From: Rossellomorea aquimaris
GTDB taxonomy: Bacteria > Bacillota > Bacilli > Bacillales > Bacillaceae_B
Assembly: GCF_008180865.1 (NCBI RefSeq)
Contig: NZ_VTEX01000001.1
Span: forward strand, 189,116 to 253,115
Reading direction: 5' to 3'
Length of the DNA stretch: 64,000 nt
In this document: positions 34,293 to 43,253 of the stretch, in pieces
Position numbering within the stretch: the stretch's first letter is position 1
How the letters are laid out: each line of letters starts with the position of its first letter
Made by a program: the position numbers and the translations under genes
The notes under the pieces: model-generated
What the model was told of the DNA's origin: nothing
Databases searched by the model: none
Seen by the model: only the letters and a program-made list of their open reading frames with translations

Positions 34293-34514
34293 TCATAGGT
34301 TAAAGTTTATTCCTTGGTCCATTCCATCATCGTCCACGGTATAGGTCAAGGAGCTTTCATTGTAGACTGAAATCCCCTTTCCAGTTATGAACGAACCTGC
34401 CCCTGCGAAAGTCTTGGCTGTGGAAATCGGACTAATGTTAAATACATCTCCTATATGGAAGACGGCACTTGAACCGACGCTAACGACTTGAGCAATTCCT
34501 ACGATTGCGGGCAT
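34293..34514 (-). CDS. gerPA: spore germination protein GerPA
   Basis: A 73-residue protein, the first gene of the gerP operon. MPAIVGIAQVVSVG, AVFHIGDVFNISP and KTFAGAGSFITG are the conserved GerPA/GerPF blocks. AAAGGTG precedes the ATG. The operon is expected to be expressed late in the mother cell under sigma-K, with GerE, and a matching promoter is visible upstream. Confidence 0.94.
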   Translation of the reverse strand: MPAIVGIAQVVSVGSSAVFHIGDVFNISPISTAKTFAGAGSFITGKGISVYNESSLTYTVDDDGMDQGINFNL

Positions 34515-34550
34515 ATCAACTCACACCTTTAAGACAAAATTAATTATTGT

Positions 34551-34578
34551 TATTCTATGTGAGAGAAATGAATAGGTG
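34551..34578 (-). promoter_or_regulatory. sigma-K promoter of the gerP operon
   Basis: On the minus strand CACC (34578-34575), a 15-base spacer and CATAGAATA (34559-34551) fit the sigma-K pattern (mACm, then CATAnnnTA). It lies 36 bases before gerPA, as known for late mother-cell expression of gerP in B. subtilis. Confidence 0.7.
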
Positions 34579-34644
34579 ATAATCGCCTAATTTCATATTT
34601 AGAGTTAAAATGAAACAGAGAATACTTTATCGGAGGAACTGTAC

Positions 34645-35832
34645 ATGAACACGTTATCGCCAACTGAGCATTCAGAACGTATTGTAAGTCTTGATGTGAT
34701 CCGGGGTTTTTCATTGCTCGGGATCTTTATCATCAACATGATTTCCTTTCATTCCCCATTTCTGTATCTTGATCCGTATTCCTGGTGGAAAACACCTGAA
34801 GATGTCGCCTTGTATCCATGGATCGATGTATTGGTCCAAGCAAGCTTCTATCCTCTATTTGCCATGATGTTTGGATATGGTTTGGGCATTCAGCAGCAAA
34901 GAGCCACTGCTAAAGGAACGTCTTTCTATCTATTTGGAGTCAGAAGGCTTCTTATCTTATTAGTGATTGGCTCCATTCATGCTTTCCTTATTTGGTCGGG
35001 AGATATCTTAATTAACTATGCCGCATTCGGGCTGCTGCTGCTCGTATTTATGAGGCTGTCTGGAAAGGGATTATTGTGGTTAGGGGGATTATTATTTCTG
35101 CTGCCTCAATTATTTTTCAGTATACTGCTGGTATTAATGACATTCGCAGATCCGACTGGCGTAACGCAGTTCACTGATATCCAGTCGCTGCAAAATTCTG
35201 TTGCGGCTTATGCATCCGGAAGTTTCAGCAGTATTATGGAGCAGCGTTTTCAGGACTGGTATGCGGTGAATTCACCAGGCAACCTCATATTCTTATTACT
35301 TTCTATCTTACCAATGATGATGATTGGGGCAGGGGCTAGTAAACTGCAACTCTTGGAAAAGGTAAGAGATTATAAGAAGACATGGATTATAATAGGAAGC
35401 TGTACTTTGGCGATTGGGATTTTCATTAAAACAATGCCATTATTCATCCAGTCCAATTTTGCATATGCATACATTCAAGACTTTTTGGGAGGTCCGTTCT
35501 TATCAGTATCTTATGCAATAATCCTTTCATTATTATTGTTGAATGAAAAAATCATGAAAGGGAGCAAGCCTTTAGCCTCAGTAGGGAAAATGTCCTTGAC
35601 GAACTACCTTCTGCAATCGATCGTCGGCACACTGATATTCTATTCGTATGGATTTGGACTCTATGGAGAAGTGACGTTAACGACGGGGACTATGCTGGCA
35701 GTTGGGATTTATGTCATTCAAGTCATCCTATCAGAGATTTGGTTATCCAAGTTTAAATACGGTCCTGTTGAGAAGCTGTGGCGTGTATTAAGCTATGGAA
35801 GAAGCACTGTGGTGAAAAAAGGAGAGTTATAG
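34645..35832 (+). CDS. DUF418 family membrane protein (YeiB-like)
   Basis: A 395-residue protein with about 9-10 membrane helices. GGAGGA precedes the ATG. The N-terminal RIVSLDVIRGFSLLGIFIIN block is typical of the acyltransferase-3-like/DUF418 superfamily, and the C-terminal DUF418 part has GKMSLTNYLLQS and a KYGPVEKLWR ending. Such proteins may modify surface polymers or move small molecules, but no function is established. It is divergent from gerPA. Confidence 0.88.
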   Translation: MNTLSPTEHSERIVSLDVIRGFSLLGIFIINMISFHSPFLYLDPYSWWKTPEDVALYPWIDVLVQASFYPLFAMMFGYGLGIQQQRATAKGTSFYLFGVRRLLILLVIGSIHAFLIWSGDILINYAAFGLLLLVFMRLSGKGLLWLGGLLFLLPQLFFSILLVLMTFADPTGVTQFTDIQSLQNSVAAYASGSFSSIMEQRFQDWYAVNSPGNLIFLLLSILPMMMIGAGASKLQLLEKVRDYKKTWIIIGSCTLAIGIFIKTMPLFIQSNFAYAYIQDFLGGPFLSVSYAIILSLLLLNEKIMKGSKPLASVGKMSLTNYLLQSIVGTLIFYSYGFGLYGEVTLTTGTMLAVGIYVIQVILSEIWLSKFKYGPVEKLWRVLSYGRSTVVKKGEL

Positions 35833-35864
35833 TTTATCAATCAAACGAAGGGGATGTGTAAGGG

Positions 35865-36734
35865 ATGAAATTTGTTAGCTATCAGGTTGGAGATAGACAG
35901 ACGTATGGTGTCGAACGAGATGCCAGAATTATAGAGTTAGCAGGTTTGCACGGCTTGCCTCAGGATTTACTTGGTGGGATAGAACAGGGGGAAGGCTTTT
36001 TTCAAAAGGTGAAAAATGTTCTTCAGGACGATTCGGTTGAACCCCCCACTTATTCGCATGATGAGATAAAGTGGCTTTCACCTCTTCCAAAAGTGAAGAG
36101 GAATATTATGTGTGTGGGTAAAAATTATCGTGATCATGCCATCGAAATGGGCAGCGAACAGGATATCCCGAAAGACATCATGATCTTCACTAAAGCCACC
36201 AATACCGTAATCGGTCATGGTGAAACGGTGCTGCACCATGGTGAAGTGACCGAGGAGCTTGATTATGAAGGAGAGCTTGCTGTCGTGATTGGCAAGAGAG
36301 GGAAAGGGGTTTCCCCGGAAGACGCCTTGGATTACGTATTTGGATACACGATACTCAATGATATAACTGCCAGGGATCTGCAGAAGAAGCATGGCCAATT
36401 TTTTATCGGTAAGAGCCTTGATACAACATGTCCGATCGGTCCGTATCTTGTCACGAAGGATGATATAGCCGACCCGCAGAATCTGGAAATCAAGACGAGG
36501 GTAAATGGTGAAACCCGTCAGTCTTCGAACACAAGTGAAATGATATTCAACATTCCCACCATCATTTCTACATTATCAAAGGGTATGACTCTTGAGCCTG
36601 GTGATATCATTGCTACCGGGACCCCTGCTGGAGTTGGAAAAGGCTTCAAGCCCCCGCTTTTCCTGAAGAAGGGTGACAGAGTGGAAATCGAAATTGAATC
36701 TCTCGGAATTTTGACAAATCAGTTACAGGCCTAG
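35865..36734 (+). CDS. yisK: fumarylacetoacetate hydrolase family protein (YisK-like)
   Basis: A 289-residue FAH-fold enzyme. Metal-site segments are EELDYEGELAVVIG, NDITARDLQKKHGQF and later GDIIATGTPAGVGKG; KNYRDHAIEMG is the N-terminal family motif. B. subtilis YisK has been shown to be an oxaloacetate decarboxylase that also influences cell-shape proteins; the same activity is plausible but inferred. The gene lies 32 bases after the DUF418 gene and 72 before yisL, in the same order as in B. subtilis. Confidence 0.9.
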   Translation: MKFVSYQVGDRQTYGVERDARIIELAGLHGLPQDLLGGIEQGEGFFQKVKNVLQDDSVEPPTYSHDEIKWLSPLPKVKRNIMCVGKNYRDHAIEMGSEQDIPKDIMIFTKATNTVIGHGETVLHHGEVTEELDYEGELAVVIGKRGKGVSPEDALDYVFGYTILNDITARDLQKKHGQFFIGKSLDTTCPIGPYLVTKDDIADPQNLEIKTRVNGETRQSSNTSEMIFNIPTIISTLSKGMTLEPGDIIATGTPAGVGKGFKPPLFLKKGDRVEIEIESLGILTNQLQA

Positions 36735-36806
36735 TTAAAATTTCTGTTGGAGTTAAGACTATGGTAATATTATGAACGTAAACTATCTACATGTAGGAGG
36801 TTCATT

Positions 36807-37178
36807 ATGTTTGATAATACACATGCCCATATTACAACTTGGGTGATTGCGATTATTCTTTTCTTTGTAGCGGTTGGCTTACATAATGCAGGAAAGAAAA
36901 AAGGCATGAAAGTTGTACATATGATCTTAAGGTTATTCTACCTGCTCATCATTTTAACGGGTGCCCTATTATTCTGGAAGCATCAAGGGATTAATCCTGC
37001 CCTATATGGCATTAAAGGATTGGTTGGGATCTGGGTCATCGGGATGTTCGAGATGGTCTTGGTTCGCATGAATAAAGGCAAGAGTACGAAGGTGTTCTGG
37101 ATTCAATTGCTCATCGCTTTAATCATTGTTCTTTATTTGGGATTACGTTTGCCTCTGGGCTTGAATTTCCTTGGATAG
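36807..37178 (+). CDS. yisL: YisL family membrane protein (DUF1516/UPF0344)
   Basis: A 123-residue protein with four membrane helices and a short TM-loop composition typical of UPF0344. It starts MFDNTHAHITTWVIAI and has GIKGLVGIWVIGMFEM in the third helix. AGGAGG lies 7 bases before the ATG. Function unknown. Its position between yisK and yisN matches B. subtilis. Confidence 0.9.
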   Translation: MFDNTHAHITTWVIAIILFFVAVGLHNAGKKKGMKVVHMILRLFYLLIILTGALLFWKHQGINPALYGIKGLVGIWVIGMFEMVLVRMNKGKSTKVFWIQLLIALIIVLYLGLRLPLGLNFLG

Positions 37179-37190
37179 AGAGTAATAGAA

Positions 37191-37235
37191 AAAAAAGCAA
37201 ATGTATGTCGGATACCGACAGGCATTTGCTTTTTT
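37191..37235. terminator. bidirectional terminator between yisL and yisN
   Basis: AAAAAAGCAAATG pairs with CATTTGCTTTTTT, and an inner TGTCGG/CCGACA stem closes on a 3-base loop. It serves both convergent genes. Confidence 0.92.
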
Positions 37236-37256
37236 CTATTTAGGTTCATGAATGGA

Positions 37257-37820
37257 TTAAATATTAAAACTTTCAATCACAATTCGTCTCCCCGTACTTA
37301 ATGTGAATTCAAAGCGGTCCCGCTTCTTTTTGTAATAGGTGAAGTGGTGCTGGACAGCACATACTTCTACACCGTTATCGAAGGTGATGAAGTTAACTCC
37401 TTCTTTAATCTTTTGATTTCCAAGGAAAACCAGGTGGTTATGGCAAAAGATACTATCATAAATAGAATAACCCAGATTGTTTAAGGCCGTTGTAAACTGA
37501 TGAAAAGCATCATCAGAAATCTCTCCCATTAAATTCTCCAACGAATACAATATATTCTTCTTTATTTGAATTCGATCGCCATTCTCGATTCTTAATCGTT
37601 CATACGGTGTGACAATGATTCCATCTTCCAACAAAATACCTGCAAGCCAGTCGCCATCTCTATATACTTTCAATTCATGATTGAGGTAAAATTCGAGCTC
37701 AGACTCTTCCTCGGCATCAATTTCGAAAAAGTACCATGTATCATCTTCGAAAAGAGCAGTGCCTTCGGAATAGGACCTTTTTTGGGATCTTAAAATGTTT
37801 GATCGAAATGTGTTGCTCAA
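37257..37820 (-). CDS. yisN: YisN-like protein (DUF2777)
   Basis: A 187-residue soluble protein. The TTG start has AAGGAGG 8 bases before it. Segments such as ENLMGEISDDAFHQFTTALNN and VCAVQHHFTYYKKKRDRFEFTLSTG are recognisable, quoted here in short as VCAVQHHF and RDRFEFTLSTG. No catalytic motif is known to me. Identification rests largely on its place opposite asnO in a conserved gene order, so the family name is less certain than for the neighbours. Confidence 0.72.
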   Translation of the reverse strand: MSNTFRSNILRSQKRSYSEGTALFEDDTWYFFEIDAEEESELEFYLNHELKVYRDGDWLAGILLEDGIIVTPYERLRIENGDRIQIKKNILYSLENLMGEISDDAFHQFTTALNNLGYSIYDSIFCHNHLVFLGNQKIKEGVNFITFDNGVEVCAVQHHFTYYKKKRDRFEFTLSTGRRIVIESFNI

Positions 37821-37977
37821 GTGAATATCCCTCCTTAACTACATTTCTTGTCATAATTATCATATTTCATTCATGTGAAAATTGATTGAGACAATTAACC
37901 ATTTCCTGCCCGGAGCATAGAATAATTTATGTGTCCGTGAGCCCAGTTTGTTTGATTAGAAAGTGAGGATGATCACC

Positions 37978-39825
37978 ATGTGCGGAATTACAGGTTGGAT
38001 TCATTATAAACGAGATTTGTCTGATCAAAAAGAAGTAGTGGAAAAAATGGCAGAAACCCTTTCTAAAAGAGGGCCAGATGAAACGAATGTATGGATTGAT
38101 CACCATGTTGCGTTTGGTCATAAACGATTGATAGTAGTAGATCCTGCAGGAGGAAGGCAGCCTATGAGCATTCAGCATAACGGGCGCCTTTTCACCATCT
38201 GCTACAATGGAGAACTTTACAATACAGAAGATTTGAGAAAAGTACTTATTTCAAAGGGTTATACCTTCAGAGGACATTCTGATACGGAGGTCCTGTTAAC
38301 GTCTTATATAGAGTGGCGTGAAGATTGTGTCCATCACCTAAATGGGATTTTTGCCTTTGCTGTATGGGACAGTGAAAAGGAGCATGTATTTATAGGCAGG
38401 GACCGAATGGGCGTAAAGCCTTTATTTTATTTTGAAAAGGAAGAAGGAATCCTCTTCGGTTCCGAACTCAAAGCGTTACTGGCCCACCCTGATGTTTTAC
38501 CCCAGGTGGATCATCAGGGATTGGCGGAAGTATTGGGACTGGGACCATCCCGTACGCCTGGTAATGGAGTGTTTAAAGGAGTGAAAGAGCTCCGTCCTGC
38601 TCATGCTTTGATATTCTCCAAAGATGGCTTGAAAATATGGAGATACTGGAATGTGAAGAGCGAGGAGCATACAGACTCTTTTAGTGAAACAGTGTCAAAG
38701 GTGCGCTTCCTTTTGACTGATGCCATCGAGAGGCAGCTAGTTTCCGATGTGCCGCTTTGTACGTTCTTATCAGGCGGACTCGATTCCAGTGCGATTACAG
38801 CGGTGGCTGCGAACAGCTATAAAAAAGAAGGAAAAGGGAAACTCCACACCTATTCCATTGATTATGAAGAAAACGAACAATACTTTAAAGCGAATGATTT
38901 TCAGCCTAATTCCGATGCGCCATGGATAGAAGAGATGACTTCGGAATTCGATACTGAGCACCATCGCTGTGTCATCAGCCAGCAGCAATTGAAGGACTAT
39001 TTGACAGAAGCAGTTCATGTAAGAGACTTACCGGGAATGGCGGACGTTGATTCATCCCTACTATGGTTCTGTCGCGAAATTAAACAGGACTTCACGGTGG
39101 GGTTATCGGGAGAATGTGCGGATGAAATATTCGGGGGTTACCCTTGGTTTCACCGACCTGAAGATTTCGATCGCAGAGGATTTCCTTGGATGCGATCCAC
39201 GGCTGAGCGTCAAGGCCTTCTGAAAGAAGAATGGAGTAAGAAATTAAACCTGGAAGAATATGTGCTGGAGCAATATGATCGCACAGTGGCAGAAACCCCA
39301 TTATTAGAAGGGGAAAGTGAAGTTGAATCGAAAAGAAGGCAATTATTCTATCTGAATTTACTTTGGTTCATGACGACATTGTTAGATCGTAAAGATCGGA
39401 TGAGTATGGGTGCAAGCTTGGAGGTCCGTGTGCCATTTGCTGATCATAGACTCGTAGAATACGTCTGGAATATTCCATGGGAGATGAAAATGCACGATGG
39501 AAGAGAAAAAGGCATTCTTCGAAAGGCTCTTGAAGGAGTATTGCCTGACGAAGTCCTTTATCGTAAAAAAAGTCCGTATCCCAAGACCCACCACCCCGAG
39601 TACACGAAGCTTGTCAGTGAATGGTTGAAAGAAATACTCGAAGACAAATCAAGTGTTCTTTATGAATTATTCGATGAAGAAAAATTGAAAGAAATCGTTT
39701 CAACAGGCGGATCGGCCTTTCAGGTACCGTGGTACGGCCAACTCATGACCGGCCCCCAGTTACTTGCCCACCTGGCCCAGATTCATGTTTGGTTTAAGGA
39801 TTATAATGTAGAGATTGTGGAATAG
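37978..39825 (+). CDS. asnO: asparagine synthase (glutamine-hydrolysing), AsnO type
   Basis: A 615-residue enzyme that makes asparagine from aspartate, glutamine and ATP. I choose the ATG at 37978 because the catalytic Cys must be residue 2 (MCGITGW); a GTGAGG site lies ahead. The N-terminal glutaminase domain has RGPDETNVW, NGELYN and the GHSDTEV block. The synthase domain has the ATP loop FLSGGLDSSAI. B. subtilis asnO (yisO) is the sporulation-linked paralogue in the same neighbourhood. A long terminator follows. Confidence 0.93.
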   Translation: MCGITGWIHYKRDLSDQKEVVEKMAETLSKRGPDETNVWIDHHVAFGHKRLIVVDPAGGRQPMSIQHNGRLFTICYNGELYNTEDLRKVLISKGYTFRGHSDTEVLLTSYIEWREDCVHHLNGIFAFAVWDSEKEHVFIGRDRMGVKPLFYFEKEEGILFGSELKALLAHPDVLPQVDHQGLAEVLGLGPSRTPGNGVFKGVKELRPAHALIFSKDGLKIWRYWNVKSEEHTDSFSETVSKVRFLLTDAIERQLVSDVPLCTFLSGGLDSSAITAVAANSYKKEGKGKLHTYSIDYEENEQYFKANDFQPNSDAPWIEEMTSEFDTEHHRCVISQQQLKDYLTEAVHVRDLPGMADVDSSLLWFCREIKQDFTVGLSGECADEIFGGYPWFHRPEDFDRRGFPWMRSTAERQGLLKEEWSKKLNLEEYVLEQYDRTVAETPLLEGESEVESKRRQLFYLNLLWFMTTLLDRKDRMSMGASLEVRVPFADHRLVEYVWNIPWEMKMHDGREKGILRKALEGVLPDEVLYRKKSPYPKTHHPEYTKLVSEWLKEILEDKSSVLYELFDEEKLKEIVSTGGSAFQVPWYGQLMTGPQLLAHLAQIHVWFKDYNVEIVE

Positions 39826-39835
39826 TAGGCGTACG

Positions 39836-39875
39836 AAAAAGGTGAGCTCCTTATATGAAAGGAGCTCACCTTTTT
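39836..39875 (+). terminator. terminator after asnO
   Basis: A perfect 17-bp stem (39836-39852 with 39859-39875), flanked by A and T runs. Confidence 0.95.
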
Positions 39876-39961
39876 GTTGTGATCTTCCGTCGGTAATCTA
39901 TCCTGGTAATTACGAAGAATTAAGAGACAGGTACAAACATAGATTTAAAGTAATAATGAAG

Positions 39962-40012
39962 AGAAAGGGAGGCATAGTAAAAGGAAAGGAACCTTTTGCA
40001 TGCCTCTTTTCT
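39962..40012 (+). terminator. second hairpin in the asnO-crt gap
   Basis: AGAAA and GAGGCAT pair with ATGCCTC and TTTCT, and an inner AAAAGG/CCTTTT stem closes the structure. It may back up the asnO terminator. The rest of the 405-base gap up to 40130 holds no gene that I can support. Confidence 0.5.
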
Positions 40013-40133
40013 ATTGGTAAAAGGTCCAAATCCTAACATGAGAGTTGAAAAACTGTAAGCCTATTTTGGGTGTTCATTTTATGGGAGACAAGCCCCTTAT
40101 TAATGATGAAAAAATTAAATCTAAAAAAATAGT

Positions 40134-40159
40134 GTTTAAACTTTGTTTCTACTGGGAAA
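40134..40159 (+). promoter_or_regulatory. sigma-B promoter of the carotenoid operon
   Basis: GTTTAA (40134-40139), a 14-base spacer and GGGAAA (40154-40159) match the general-stress sigma-B consensus (GTTTAA, 12-15 bases, GGGWAW) without a mismatch. The start codon of the first crt gene lies 72 bases downstream. A sigma-B promoter also drives the staphyloxanthin operon in Staphylococcus aureus. Confidence 0.75.
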
Positions 40160-40171
40160 GAGTTGTATAAT
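40143..40171 (+). promoter_or_regulatory. overlapping candidate sigma-A promoter of the carotenoid operon
   Basis: TTGTTT (40143-40148), a 17-base spacer and a perfect TATAAT (40166-40171). The -10 element overlaps the first direct repeat of the operator-like array, so a bound regulator would block it. Confidence 0.5.
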
Positions 40172-40203
40172 CATATGTATAACTATTGTATAATGATTGT
40201 ACA
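40164..40203 (+). promoter_or_regulatory. operator-like array of four 11-12-bp direct repeats (CarH/LitR type)
   Basis: TGTATA at 40164, 40176 and 40187 and TGTACA at 40198 are spaced 12, 11 and 11 bases apart, that is one helical turn each. All fit TnTAYA. The B12-dependent light repressor CarH binds 11-bp direct repeats with core TnTACA, and a CarH relative (LitR) controls carotenoid genes in Bacillus megaterium. No such regulator gene is in the window, so the assignment is inferred from repeat form and gene content. Confidence 0.5.
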
Positions 40204-40230
40204 AATAAAAATACATTGGAGGCTATAACA

Positions 40231-41754
40231 ATGGCCAAGAAAATGATCGTCATAGGCGCTGGTCCAGGTGGCTTAGCAGCGGCAATGCTGCTGGCCGGCA
40301 AGGGATATGATGTGGAAGTATATGAGAAGCAAACATTTGTTGGCGGACGGAACGGTGCTGTCACCATGGACGGGTATACGTTCGATATTGGCCCCACGTT
40401 CTTGAGTATGCCGGAAATTGCTGAGGAATTATTCGAGGCGGCAGGAAGGAATCTTCATGACTATGTGGATTTACAAGAGCTCTCCATGATGTACGAACTT
40501 ATATTTAAAGATAAAAGGGTCCAGATGTTCAAAGACCCGGAGTTGCTTTCTGAAGAAATCGAGCGTCATTATCCAGGGAATGCAGAAGGATATACTCGTT
40601 TTATGAATGATACACGTAAAAAAATGGAACGGTTAAAACCAATTCTTCAAAGTCCGATGGATCGATATTATCAATATATCAGCTGGAAGGTTTTGAGAGC
40701 CCTTCCCCAATTATCATTGGGAAAATCACTTTATAGTGTGTTAAGTGATTATTTCACCAATCATGAATTGCGGTTAGCCTTTACCTTTCAATCGAAATAT
40801 TTAGGAATGTCACCATGGGAGTGTCCGGGAGCATTCTCGATTCTGTCCTTCATGGAGCATGAATATGGCATATTTCACCCGATCGGCGGGGTAAATCAGC
40901 TATCGAAAGCCATGGCCAAAGTAGTGACGGAGCATGGTGGTTCCATCCATTTGGGTCGCGGGGTCAAAAAATTGTGGATTGAGGATCGAAATGTGGTGAA
41001 GGGAATCATTACAGAAGATGGAGAACAGGTTTCCGCAGATGAAGTCATCATTAATGGAGATTTCGCTCATGTGATGAGTAACCTTGTGGAAGATGGGGTT
41101 CTCAAGAAATACAGTAAAGAAAAACTGAAGAAGAAGAAGTATTCCTGCTCGACCTTCATGATCTATCTTGGAATCGATAAACAATTTGATCTTCCTCATC
41201 ACAGCATCCTGTTTGCAGAGGACTATAAGAAAAATGTGGAGGAAATAACGGAGTCGTTTACACTTCCCGAAGATCCCTCCATTTATATTCAGAATGCTTC
41301 TGTGACAGATAAAACGCTTGCTCCTCCAGGACATTCCACTTTATATATCCTTGCTCCCGTTCCGAATAATGTAAGCGGGATCGATTGGACAGAGAATGAA
41401 CAAATGTTCCGTAATCTCGTTCTGGATGCAGTTGAAAGCAAAACGAACTTAAAGAACATTCGGGAACATATCCAGGTTGAAAAAATCATCTCGCCTCATC
41501 ATTGGGAGGAAGACTTCAATATTTATCAAGGTGCGACCTTTAATCTCGGTCACCAATTAACTCAAATGATGGCACTCAGACCTCATAATAAATTTGAAGA
41601 GCTTGAAAACTGCTGGCTGGTCGGGGGAGGAACCCATCCGGGAAGCGGGTTGCCTACAATATTAGAATCAGCACGGATTACAACGAATATGCTGCTGAAC
41701 GAAGATCCGTCCTATTCCTTTACTAAAGACCAAACAATGGGGGAAGCATTATGA
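40231..41754 (+). CDS. phytoene/diapophytoene desaturase family flavoprotein (CrtN/CrtI type), first
   Basis: A 507-residue FAD enzyme. GGAGG at 40218-40222 sets the ATG at 40231. The FAD-binding motif GAGPGGLAAAMLLAGKG starts at residue 8, followed by YEKQTFVGGRNG and the GPTFL segment. The C-terminal block VGGGTHPGSGLPTILESARI is the family signature, ending in the second FAD contact. It would introduce double bonds into a 30-carbon (or 40-carbon) precursor. Which of the two paralogues desaturates and which oxidises the ends cannot be decided by eye; this one is the more CrtI-like at its C-terminus. The stop overlaps the next start (ATGA). Confidence 0.88.
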   Translation: MAKKMIVIGAGPGGLAAAMLLAGKGYDVEVYEKQTFVGGRNGAVTMDGYTFDIGPTFLSMPEIAEELFEAAGRNLHDYVDLQELSMMYELIFKDKRVQMFKDPELLSEEIERHYPGNAEGYTRFMNDTRKKMERLKPILQSPMDRYYQYISWKVLRALPQLSLGKSLYSVLSDYFTNHELRLAFTFQSKYLGMSPWECPGAFSILSFMEHEYGIFHPIGGVNQLSKAMAKVVTEHGGSIHLGRGVKKLWIEDRNVVKGIITEDGEQVSADEVIINGDFAHVMSNLVEDGVLKKYSKEKLKKKKYSCSTFMIYLGIDKQFDLPHHSILFAEDYKKNVEEITESFTLPEDPSIYIQNASVTDKTLAPPGHSTLYILAPVPNNVSGIDWTENEQMFRNLVLDAVESKTNLKNIREHIQVEKIISPHHWEEDFNIYQGATFNLGHQLTQMMALRPHNKFEELENCWLVGGGTHPGSGLPTILESARITTNMLLNEDPSYSFTKDQTMGEAL

Positions 41755-43253
41755 AAACGGCGGTTGTTGGATCTGGTATAGGAGGGTTGATATCGGGACT
41801 GTTACTTACAAAAGATGGTCATGAAGTTACCGTTTATGAAAAGGAGTCAACCATTGGTGGGCGGCTTGCCTTTGTTCAAGAAGGTGAATACAAAATTGAT
41901 AAAGGACCGACCATCGTGCTCCTGCCTGAAATGCTGCTTTCCATTCTCTCAGAAGCAGGAATAAATACAGACGAAATTGAATTCGTCCGTTGTGATCCTT
42001 TGTATAATGTTCATTTTGCAGACGGTCAAACGTATAAAAAATATGCTGATATGGATAAGCAATACGAAGAAATCAAGCAGCAGTTTCCTGGGGATGAAGA
42101 TGGGTTTCTGAAATTCATGGAAGATATGGATGAACGATTTAAGATCGGTAAGCCTCAATTTCTTGAATCCTCATTTTTAAAAACAAAAGACTATCTGAAC
42201 CGGGAAACGATTGCCTCACTGATTAAGTTAAAAGCATATCGAAATGTGATGGGGAATTTAAGGCATTATTTTAAACATGAAAAACTCCAAACCGCTTACG
42301 GGCTTCAGACCTTATATATTGGCGGGAATCCCTATACGACTCCGGCGATTTATAGTTTAGTATCTTATAGCGAGCATAAACATGGGATCTACTATATAAA
42401 AGGTGGTTATGCCAGTCTTTTGGATCATGTGCAGCTGGCATGTGAACGAAATGGTGTAAACATCAAGACATCTTCACCTGTCACAGAAATCGAGACTACT
42501 GGGGATAAAGCGACTCACATCGTCCTCGGAAATCGTAGAGAAGAAATAGATGCAGTGATCATCAATGGTGATTTTCCTACGGCAACAAAACTAGTAAAGA
42601 AGAATGAGTCTAAACCTTACAAGCCTTCATCTGGTTGCGTGCTAATGTATATGGGCGTGGATGGAAAGTTTGAAGAAAAGGAAATGCACCAATTTTATTT
42701 AAATGAATATTTCTCTGACAATATGGAGGATATTTTCAAAAATAAGAGAATTCCTAAGGAACCTTCATTTTACGTATTTAATCCGTCTAAGGTTGATTCA
42801 TCCTTGGCACCTGAAGGGAACAGTGTCCTATACGTCCTAATCCCTGTTCCGGTTTCCGAGAAATTGGACTGGGAGGAAGCTTCAGAATTTCTTTCCACTT
42901 ACGTATTGGATACAATGGAGAAAAGGGGCTTCGAAGAGTTAAGAAAACGAATTAAGTGGATGAAAGTCAGGACACCAGAAGAGGCAAAACAAGAAGGGTT
43001 ATATTCAGGGGGAAGCTTCGGTATTGCACCCAGTTTAGGTCAATCAGGCCCGTTTAGGCCACAGGTACAACCGTTTGCAGAAAAGAATATCTTTGCTGTG
43101 GGAGCATCCATCCATCCTGGTGGGGGAGTACCCATCGTCATGCAGGGGGCAAAACTCGTAGCTGAAACCTTCAAAGAACATTATAAAACGGAGTTGGAAA
43201 GGAAGGATGTGACCTTACATGAACAAGATCTTGGAAGCATACGATCATTGTGA
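41751..43253 (+). CDS. phytoene/diapophytoene desaturase family flavoprotein (CrtN/CrtP type), second
   Basis: A 500-residue FAD enzyme, paralogous to the preceding one. GSGIGGLISGLLLTKDGHEV at the N-terminus is the FAD motif, and GPTIVLLPEM follows. LQTLYIGGNPYTTPAIYSL resembles the CrtN LAFQTLYIG segment, and the C-terminal ASIHPGGGVPIVMQGAKL is between the CrtN and CrtP (terminal oxidase) versions. It could be the desaturase or the oxidase making 4,4'-diapocarotenoid aldehydes or acids. It overlaps the upstream gene by 4 bases and the synthase gene by 35, so all three are co-translated. Confidence 0.88.
   Translation: MKTAVVGSGIGGLISGLLLTKDGHEVTVYEKESTIGGRLAFVQEGEYKIDKGPTIVLLPEMLLSILSEAGINTDEIEFVRCDPLYNVHFADGQTYKKYADMDKQYEEIKQQFPGDEDGFLKFMEDMDERFKIGKPQFLESSFLKTKDYLNRETIASLIKLKAYRNVMGNLRHYFKHEKLQTAYGLQTLYIGGNPYTTPAIYSLVSYSEHKHGIYYIKGGYASLLDHVQLACERNGVNIKTSSPVTEIETTGDKATHIVLGNRREEIDAVIINGDFPTATKLVKKNESKPYKPSSGCVLMYMGVDGKFEEKEMHQFYLNEYFSDNMEDIFKNKRIPKEPSFYVFNPSKVDSSLAPEGNSVLYVLIPVPVSEKLDWEEASEFLSTYVLDTMEKRGFEELRKRIKWMKVRTPEEAKQEGLYSGGSFGIAPSLGQSGPFRPQVQPFAEKNIFAVGASIHPGGGVPIVMQGAKLVAETFKEHYKTELERKDVTLHEQDLGSIRSL

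Noticed and set aside
39815..40036. 73-codon frame after asnO
   Set aside because: It overlaps the end of asnO and runs through the perfect 17-bp terminator hairpin and a second hairpin. No ribosome site was seen.
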